Assembly (NCBI GenBank): GCA_027026295.1
Contig: JALVOR010000235.1
Coordinates: 1-12,158 of the forward strand
DNA length: 12,158 bases
Reading direction: 5' to 3'
From: Anaerolineales bacterium
GTDB lineage: Bacteria; Chloroflexota; Anaerolineae; Anaerolineales; DRMV01
The number at the start of each line of letters is the position of its first letter. Within the stretch, counting starts at the first letter, position 1. Under the pieces are notes generated by a model. It made no database searches, was not told where the DNA came from, and worked only from the letters and a program-made list of their open reading frames with translations. The translations under genes and the position numbers were made by a program. Shown piece by piece: positions 6,482 through 12,158 of the stretch.

Positions 6482-6513
6482 GCAAACGCCCGCGGGCGTG
6501 AACCCGCGGGCGT
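6476..6513 (-). terminator. Intrinsic terminator of groEL
   Basis: The inverted repeat has arms 6486-6496 and 6503-6513 (11 bp perfect, GC-rich, loop of 6). On the minus strand it is followed by GTTTGCTTT. It lies 21 bases after the groEL stop codon. The T-tract is interrupted, but the stem is very stable. Confidence 0.75.
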
Positions 6514-6534
6514 GGATGTCGCTGCCCTGTCGGT

Positions 6535-8163
<1,629 letters not shown>

Positions 8164-8170
8164 GGTCTCA

Positions 8171-8176
8171 CTCCTT
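8171..8176 (-). promoter_or_regulatory. groEL: groEL ribosome binding site
   Basis: AAGGAG on the minus strand, seven bases before the ATG at 8163. It decides the start codon in favour of MTAKQ rather than the upstream in-frame alternative at 8217. Confidence 0.85.
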
Positions 8177-8221
8177 GCTATGGGAATTGTGGCGCAGGTT
8201 GCGCCCAGAATGCTCACAAAG

Positions 8222-8254
8222 AAATTAGCACTCCCGAAAATAGAGTGCTAATTT
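8222..8254. promoter_or_regulatory. CIRCE operator (HrcA binding site) of groEL
   Basis: TTAGCACTC (8225-8233), a 9-base spacer and GAGTGCTAA (8243-8251) match the CIRCE consensus exactly. The symmetry extends three more bases on each side, giving perfect 12-bp arms. The element starts about where transcription is predicted to begin, so HrcA bound here would block initiation. Release on heat or unfolded-protein stress is the established mechanism. The hrcA gene itself is not in the window. Confidence 0.97.
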
Positions 8255-8262
8255 GCGCTTTT

Positions 8263-8291
8263 ATCTTACCCGCCTTATAGGGCGAAGTCAA
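8263..8291 (-). promoter_or_regulatory. groEL: Sigma-A promoter of groEL
   Basis: On the minus strand TTGACT (8291-8286) and TAAGAT (8268-8263) are separated by exactly 17 bases. The predicted start point is about 8256, at the outer edge of CIRCE. The leader to the ATG is about 93 nt. Confidence 0.85.
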
Positions 8292-8307
8292 CCCCGCGCG
8301 AGGGGTT
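8290..8307. other. 6-bp inverted repeat overlapping the groEL -35
   Basis: AACCCC (8290-8295) is complementary to GGGGTT (8302-8307) with loop GCGCGA. It overlaps two bases of the -35 element. No T-tract follows on the minus strand. It might be a weak end for the upstream TPR transcript or a second control site; nothing else is seen between the TPR stop at 8391 and the groEL promoter. Confidence 0.3.
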
Positions 8308-8390
8308 TCTAACAAAACTCTGATATAAGTGGGCGGTGTTCCAGTATTTCAGTATCCCCGTGTGGCTGGGAACAGTCGAGCACAAAACGG

Positions 8391-9821
8391 TTAGGGCTGA
8401 GGGGTAGCGGTGGGTGAAGGCGTTAGGGTGGGCGTCGCCGCCTGCCCTTCACCGGCAAGGGTGCGGCAAATGGCGCGGTTTTCCCGAATGATGCTGCTCA
8501 ACACCGGGTCATTGGGGTAAACACGCTCCACTTTATCCAGCACCGGCTTGGCTTCATTGCAATGGTTCAACGCTGCCAACACCGAGCCGTAACTGACATA
8601 GTAAAAGCCCACCGTGCGGTCGGTGAGGGGCAACGCCTGCACGGGCTGCCCCTTCAAATCATCAAAACCGACAAAGCGCTTGCGCAAATCGTCAATGATT
8701 TTCTGGGTTTCTTCAGCAGAGCAGCCCTGCACCGCGCATTTCAACACCGGCACCGAGCCCTCGTAGTTGCGCGCCTTGATGTAAATGATACCCAACTCGG
8801 CATAGGTGTTGGGGTTGGTGGGGTCCATCAGCAAGGCACGCTCGGCGTTGCGGGCGGCGATGAAGAATTCCCCCATTTGTGCATAGGTTTTCGCAATCGC
8901 GATGTAGGGCATGGGGTCGTTGATGCCCAAACGCTGGTTGATTTTGGCGGCCTGGTCGAAGAAATCCAGCGCTTTCTGGTAAAGCGCCCGGCGATAAGCG
9001 GGGCTGGCCTGCGCCGAGCCGCCCAGGTGCCGGTAAACCAGCCCAGCGCGCAAGTAGAAAATGGTCAGGTTCGGCGCAAGTTGAATAGCCCGCTTGTATT
9101 CCTGGATTGCCTTGTTGTATTGCCCCAAAGTTTCCAGTACAGCCGCGTACACGCGGTGGGTATCGAGCAAATCAGGGCCGTATTGTACCGCCAGTTCGGC
9201 GTAGTCGCTCGCCTGCAACCATTTCTGCTGGTCGAGAAGCACTTCGGCATAATATGCCAGCGCCAGGGGGTCATTCTTGGCAAGCACCAGCGCCCGCGAG
9301 GCTTCGCTTTCCGCTTCGGCAAGCCAGCGGTCGGACTCTTCAATCGAGGCAAGGTTCGAGGTCGCCAGCCAGTCCAGCGCAAAGGCGCGCACCGCGTGGG
9401 TGCGAGGGGCATCGGGGGCAACCTCCACGGCTTTGTCTGCCGAAGCCAGCGCCTCCTGCCGCCGCACGAATTTCTGCTCGTCGGTGGGCAGCAGCGCCGA
9501 GGAATACACCTGCACGCGCGCCAGTTCCGCCCACAACTGGCCGTTGCGCGGGTCGAGGCGCGCCGCCATTTGATATGCCCCGATGGCAGCATCCAGGTCG
9601 CCAGCCATGAACTGCGCTTTACCTTCCTCAGCCCAGGAAAGCGCGCTGCGGGTGGGCGTGGGGGTAGGCGCAAACAACTGCGGCCTTTGCACCGCCCCGG
9701 AAAGCAACCCCCAATCCAGCGCCGCTCCCAACAACGCCAGCACGATGTAAACTGCCACCCACAACGGGCGCGAGCGCCTTTCCGGCGGGGTGAAGCGAAT
9801 ATCGTCACCTTGAAGTTCCAT
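8391..9821 (-). CDS. Membrane-anchored TPR protein (downstream paralogue of a tandem pair)
   Basis: This 476-residue protein has an uncleaved-type N-terminal membrane helix (about 19-41) after a charged ERRSR segment. A Pro/Thr stalk APTPTPT follows (51-57), then tetratricopeptide-like helical repeats over about 60-345, with motifs such as YAELAVQYGPD and YKRAIQLAPN. The C-terminal module has PLTDRTVGFYYVSYG, then NHCNEAKPV and ENRAICRT, and ends in a Thr/Pro tail. Four cysteines are all in the distal half: the KCAVQGC pair, plus NHC and AIC. The last two are shared with the neighbouring paralogue, so disulfides outside the cytoplasm are plausible. TPRs bind peptides or assemble complexes; no partner is evident. 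It lies 31 bases after the paralogue's stop with only a weak ribosome site, suggesting co-transcription. No known gene name applies. Confidence 0.85.
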   Translation of the reverse strand: MELQGDDIRFTPPERRSRPLWVAVYIVLALLGAALDWGLLSGAVQRPQLFAPTPTPTRSALSWAEEGKAQFMAGDLDAAIGAYQMAARLDPRNGQLWAELARVQVYSSALLPTDEQKFVRRQEALASADKAVEVAPDAPRTHAVRAFALDWLATSNLASIEESDRWLAEAESEASRALVLAKNDPLALAYYAEVLLDQQKWLQASDYAELAVQYGPDLLDTHRVYAAVLETLGQYNKAIQEYKRAIQLAPNLTIFYLRAGLVYRHLGGSAQASPAYRRALYQKALDFFDQAAKINQRLGINDPMPYIAIAKTYAQMGEFFIAARNAERALLMDPTNPNTYAELGIIYIKARNYEGSVPVLKCAVQGCSAEETQKIIDDLRKRFVGFDDLKGQPVQALPLTDRTVGFYYVSYGSVLAALNHCNEAKPVLDKVERVYPNDPVLSSIIRENRAICRTLAGEGQAATPTLTPSPTATPQP

Positions 9822-9852
9822 AATTCAGCCTGTCTGGTGCGCCTCGAATCCC

Positions 9853-11088
9853 CTAAGGCGTAGGCGTAGGCGTTCCCTCGCCCTCGGCAGGCGTGGTTTG
9901 CGTCTGCGCGGCGCACAAACTGATGCCCTCATTGGCATTGTAGGTGGCGATCTCATCGGTGGGTACGCCTGCCAGAATGGCTTGAAAAACCGGCAAGGCT
10001 TCGTCGCAGCGCCCGATTTTGACCAACGCCAGCCCATATTCGCTGTAATAATCGGCCACCCGCCCGTAATCCAGCGGCAGGCCTTCCACAATCACGCCGT
10101 CGTCGGTAGTACCGCCCTTCACCGCCAGCGCCAGTTCCTTCACTGCGTCGGCATATTTGCCGTTTTTGTAGAGAATGATGCCATAGTTGCCGTGCATGTA
10201 AGGGTTGCCAGGGTCTTCCTCGGCGGCTTTGGCCGCATATTGCAGTGCGCGGCCATACTGGCCTTCCAAGGCATAGGTGGTGGCAATGTAGGCGTCGGGC
10301 ATGGGGTCGGCAGGGTTGAGGGCGTTGGCGTTGGAAAACTCCGTCACCGCATCGTTGTATTCCCCCTGCGCCCGGTAGAGCAGCCCCAACGCAATGTGTA
10401 GGCTGGGGATGTTGTCGTTGATGGCCAATGCCGCCTTGTATTCCTCGATGGCGCGGTCATAGAAGCCCTCGGAAAAGAGCACATAGCCGTAAATCTGCCG
10501 CACTTCCAGCACGCTGGGGGCGAGATCCAGCGCCTTGCGAATTTCCTCGTCGGCCTTGGGGTAGAGCTCTTGGTCGGCATAAAGCGCCGCGAGGAAAGCA
10601 TGGGCAAGGGCGTTCTCGTCGTCGATTTCCAGGGCGCGTTGCAACTCGGTTTGCGCTTCCACATCGTTGCCCAGTTTGTAGAGGGCATAGCCGCGCAGGG
10701 CATGGGCAAGGGCATAATCGGGGTTGAGCAGCAACGCGTTCTCGGCGCTGGTGAGGGCGGCTTCATACTGACCTGCCAGCAACTGCACACGCGCCAATGC
10801 CGCGTGCAGCGAGGGCTGGTCAGGCTCGCTCAAAATCGCTTTCTGGTAAGTCTGAATTGCCACTTCCAACTGCCCTTTGCGGAAGGCTTCTTGCGCCTGC
10901 GCCAGGTAGGCTTCCGGATTGACCGTGGGCGTGGGCGTGGGCACGAAGGGTTTGGGCATGGCCGGCACCACGACCTGGTTGACGTACACCATCACCAGAA
11001 TCAGCACCACCAGCACAACCAACCGCAGAGGATGACTGGGTTTGCGCCGTCTGCGACGCATGCTCCATTTACTGCCTCGAAGTTCCAT
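9853..11088 (-). CDS. Membrane-anchored TPR protein (upstream paralogue of a tandem pair)
   Basis: This 411-residue protein has a very basic N-terminus (RRRRRK), a membrane helix (about 20-42), a PTPTPT stalk (50-55) and tandem TPR-like units from about 57 to 320 (AFRKGQLEVAIQTYQKAI, ALRGYALYKLGN, IALGLLYRAQGEYNDAV). The C-terminal module is shared with its neighbour: PLDYGRVADYYSEYG, GRCDEALPV, ISLC, then a PTPTP end. Only two cysteines are present, in GRC and SLC, both conserved in the paralogue. I chose ATG 11088 because it gives MELRG, matching MELQG of the paralogue, and because the promoter at 11096-11124 would start transcription there. ATG at 11097 or 11100 is possible but lies inside the -10 element. 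The orientation predicted is TPR domain outside the cytoplasm. The partner is unknown. Confidence 0.85.
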   Translation of the reverse strand: MELRGSKWSMRRRRRKPSHPLRLVVLVVLILVMVYVNQVVVPAMPKPFVPTPTPTVNPEAYLAQAQEAFRKGQLEVAIQTYQKAILSEPDQPSLHAALARVQLLAGQYEAALTSAENALLLNPDYALAHALRGYALYKLGNDVEAQTELQRALEIDDENALAHAFLAALYADQELYPKADEEIRKALDLAPSVLEVRQIYGYVLFSEGFYDRAIEEYKAALAINDNIPSLHIALGLLYRAQGEYNDAVTEFSNANALNPADPMPDAYIATTYALEGQYGRALQYAAKAAEEDPGNPYMHGNYGIILYKNGKYADAVKELALAVKGGTTDDGVIVEGLPLDYGRVADYYSEYGLALVKIGRCDEALPVFQAILAGVPTDEIATYNANEGISLCAAQTQTTPAEGEGTPTPTP

Positions 11089-11095
11089 AGGCTTC

Positions 11096-11124
11096 ATCAT
11101 AACCCGCTTGCAGGAAGGCGTCAA
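11096..11124 (-). promoter_or_regulatory. Sigma-A promoter giving a probably leaderless TPR mRNA
   Basis: On the minus strand TTGACG (11124-11119) and TATGAT (11101-11096) are separated by exactly 17 bases, each one mismatch from consensus. Seven bases separate the -10 from ATG 11088, so transcription should begin at or one base before the A of the start codon. This agrees with the absence of a Shine-Dalgarno sequence there. Confidence 0.65.
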
Positions 11125-11194
11125 GCACGCGCGCAGCGCCAGGACGCAAGCAAAATGTGTAGAAATGGTTGCCCCGCCATGGTGTGAAGGCAAA

Positions 11195-11480
11195 GGCACA
11201 AAACCGCAGAAAACACCGAACGCCACTGAAAACACAGAAACAAAGCAATTCGTGAAGCGCTACTTCGTCAATTCATAGAAAGCCAAAGCAACGCCATGCC
11301 GAATTCAACCTCTTCTGCGCCTCTTTGTGCCCTTCTGTGCCCTGGCGTTATTCCTTCTTGGCGCCTTTGGCAACCTGAAAATCCGTGACCATCCGTGTCA
11401 TCCGTGGTCTGTTTTTCCAAAGATGAACAACCACGCTTCTACAACATTTGCTTGCCCCCCAGCGCCATAGAAAACACAGA
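11195..11480. repeat. Mosaic of dispersed degenerate repeats in the foldase / TPR gap
   Basis: The 667-base gap between the TPR promoter and the foldase gene holds no gene. It contains AAAACCGCAGA (11200-11210), GAAAACACAGA twice (11228-11238, 11470-11480), CTTTGTGCCCTTCTGTGCCC (about 11322-11341), and three tandem units beginning ATCCGTG near 11381-11407. CCATCCGTGTCATCCGTGG (11389-11407) matches the reverse complement of 1572-1590 in 17 of 19 bases. All are the same families as the repeats at 1572-1711 and 4388-4580. Confidence 0.6.
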
Positions 11481-11510
11481 GATGCTTTGCGCTCTTTGCC
11501 TTCTTCGCCC

Positions 11511-11696
11511 CTTAGAGCCTATCCGAAAATTCTTTGCAGATGTGTCACTGCGAGGCGGGCTGAGCAGTGACGAAGCCCGCCGAAGCAGTCTCCTGGCCGA
11601 TAAAAAGGGGGATTGCTTCACCCCGGAGCCTGCGCCGAGCGCAGCGAGGGAAGGCTCGCAATGACACCACCAGGATATCTTTCGGGAGAGTCTTAG
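11511..11696. mobile_element. MITE-like non-autonomous element with nested inverted repeats and possible CTTAG target duplication
   Basis: The direct repeat CTTAG occurs at 11511-11515 and 11692-11696. Inside it, degenerate inverted ends share TCCGAAA / TTTCGGG. Next come 12-base arms TGTCACTGCGAG (11543-11554) and CTCGCAATGACA (11655-11666), one mismatch. Innermost are GAAGCAGTC (11582-11590) and GATTGCTTC (11611-11619), complementary with one G-T pair. There is no transposase, and translated frames are low-complexity. The GTCATTGCGAG...GAAGCAATC pattern is a familiar intergenic repeat type in several bacterial phyla. The mobility claim rests on the ends only. Confidence 0.45.
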
Positions 11697-11702
11697 CGTT
11701 AC

Positions 11703-11740
11703 AAAAAAATCCCCGCGGCTGTGCGCGGGGATTCGTTTTT
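11703..11740. terminator. Intrinsic terminator of the foldase gene, potentially bidirectional
   Basis: AATCCCCGCG (11708-11717) pairs perfectly with CGCGGGGATT (11724-11733), loop GCTGTG. On the minus strand a T-tract (A's at 11703-11709) follows, 23 bases after the foldase stop. TCGTTTTT follows on the plus strand as well. Confidence 0.88.
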
Positions 11741-11755
11741 GCTGCTGTTCCCAGG

Positions 11756-12158
11756 CTACGGCTGGGTTTGCGGCTGGGGCTGCTGGGGTTGCTGCATGGC
11801 GGCCAGCAGCGCGCGCACTTGCTGCTCTACATCGGGCGGCAAATTTGGCTCGGTGGGCACCACTTGTTTCCACAGGTCATAAATTTCGATGGTGCTCTCC
11901 GACTTCGCCTTTGCAAGCCAATCCCGGAATGCCTGCTGTTGCGCCATCTGGTATTCGTAATCGGCAAGGGGGCGGTCAGCGTGGCCGAGCGCCTGAATGA
12001 TGTGCCAGCCATATTGCGTTTGCACAGGCTCGCCGATTTCGCCAACCTTCAGCGAGAAAGCCGCATCCTCGAAAGGTTTCACCATCTGCCCGCGGCCAAA
12101 CCAGCCCAAATCACCGCCCCGGTCTTTGGTGCCCGGGTCAGTAGAGTATTGCGCTGCG
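11756..12158 (-). CDS. PpiC/parvulin-type peptidyl-prolyl isomerase (PrsA/SurA-like foldase), C-terminal part
   Basis: The frame is open to the window edge, so the N-terminus is missing; 133 residues are visible. They begin with [20 protein letters not shown], followed by [17 protein letters not shown] and then [11 protein letters not shown]. This is the classic second half of a parvulin domain, including the conserved GGDLGWF turn and the catalytic-domain His of GWHII. Family members isomerise prolyl bonds and help fold exported proteins, usually on the outer side of the membrane as lipoproteins or single-pass proteins; that location cannot be verified here. A helical C-terminal extension ([12 protein letters not shown]) and a Gln/Pro-rich tail follow. 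It is the first of the minus-strand genes visible, with its own terminator, and is separated from the TPR pair by repeats. Confidence 0.93.
   Translation of the reverse strand, partial: AAQYSTDPGTKDRGGDLGWFGRGQMVKPFEDAAFSLKVGEIGEPVQTQYGWHIIQALGHADRPLADYEYQMAQQQAFRDWLAKAKSESTIEIYDLWKQVVPTEPNLPPDVEQQVRALLAAMQQPQQPQPQTQP

Noticed and set aside
11195..11480. Possible CRISPR array from repeated short units
   Set aside because: Units are short, degenerate, unevenly spaced and in both orientations; there are no spacers of constant length and no cas genes.
11395..11664. 89-residue plus-strand ORF in the repeat-rich gap
   Set aside because: It is made entirely of repeat and MITE-like sequence and has no RBS.

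Overview
The window looks like a GC-rich chromosomal segment of a Chloroflexota bacterium, most likely Anaerolineae-like. This is inferred from PTPTPT stalks and Pro/Thr tails on exported proteins, an octaheme tetrathionate-reductase-family cytochrome, a CIRCE-controlled groEL, and gaps filled with degenerate dispersed repeats. No rRNA, tRNA, CRISPR array or transposase gene was found.

Layout: bases 1-1506 (+) are the C-terminal half of the chromosome-segregation ATPase SMC. A 525-base gap follows, with hairpins, a dispersed repeat built of ~10-bp units, and a candidate Crp/Fnr-type promoter. It leads into a two-gene respiratory operon (2032-4296, +): a membrane-anchored octaheme cytochrome c and a four-helix cytochrome b. 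Together they could carry electrons from quinol to a periplasmic-side sulfur or nitrogen oxyanion. A hairpin terminator that can work in both directions separates this operon from the genes on the opposite strand.

All genes from 4621 to the right edge are on the minus strand. In transcription order they are a PpiC/parvulin-type foldase (partial), two adjacent paralogous membrane-anchored TPR proteins, GroEL, and ribonuclease J. GroEL has a textbook sigma-A promoter overlapped downstream by a perfect 12-bp-arm CIRCE operator, so it should be repressed by HrcA and induced by heat. No groES is adjacent. RNase J has a separate promoter just after the groEL terminator and a ~190-nt leader holding a repeat fragment and an attenuator-like hairpin. 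The first TPR gene has a near-consensus promoter whose expected start point falls at the AUG, so it may give a leaderless mRNA.

The gaps of 300 bases or more (1507-2031, 4297-4620, 11089-11755) consist largely of short imperfect repeats shared between them in both orientations. The last one also contains a ~176-bp MITE-like element with inverted ends and a possible 5-bp target duplication. The most noteworthy items are the octaheme/cytochrome b module with its candidate Crp/Fnr promoter, the putative leaderless TPR pair with conserved cysteines, the RNase J leader, and the repeat families.
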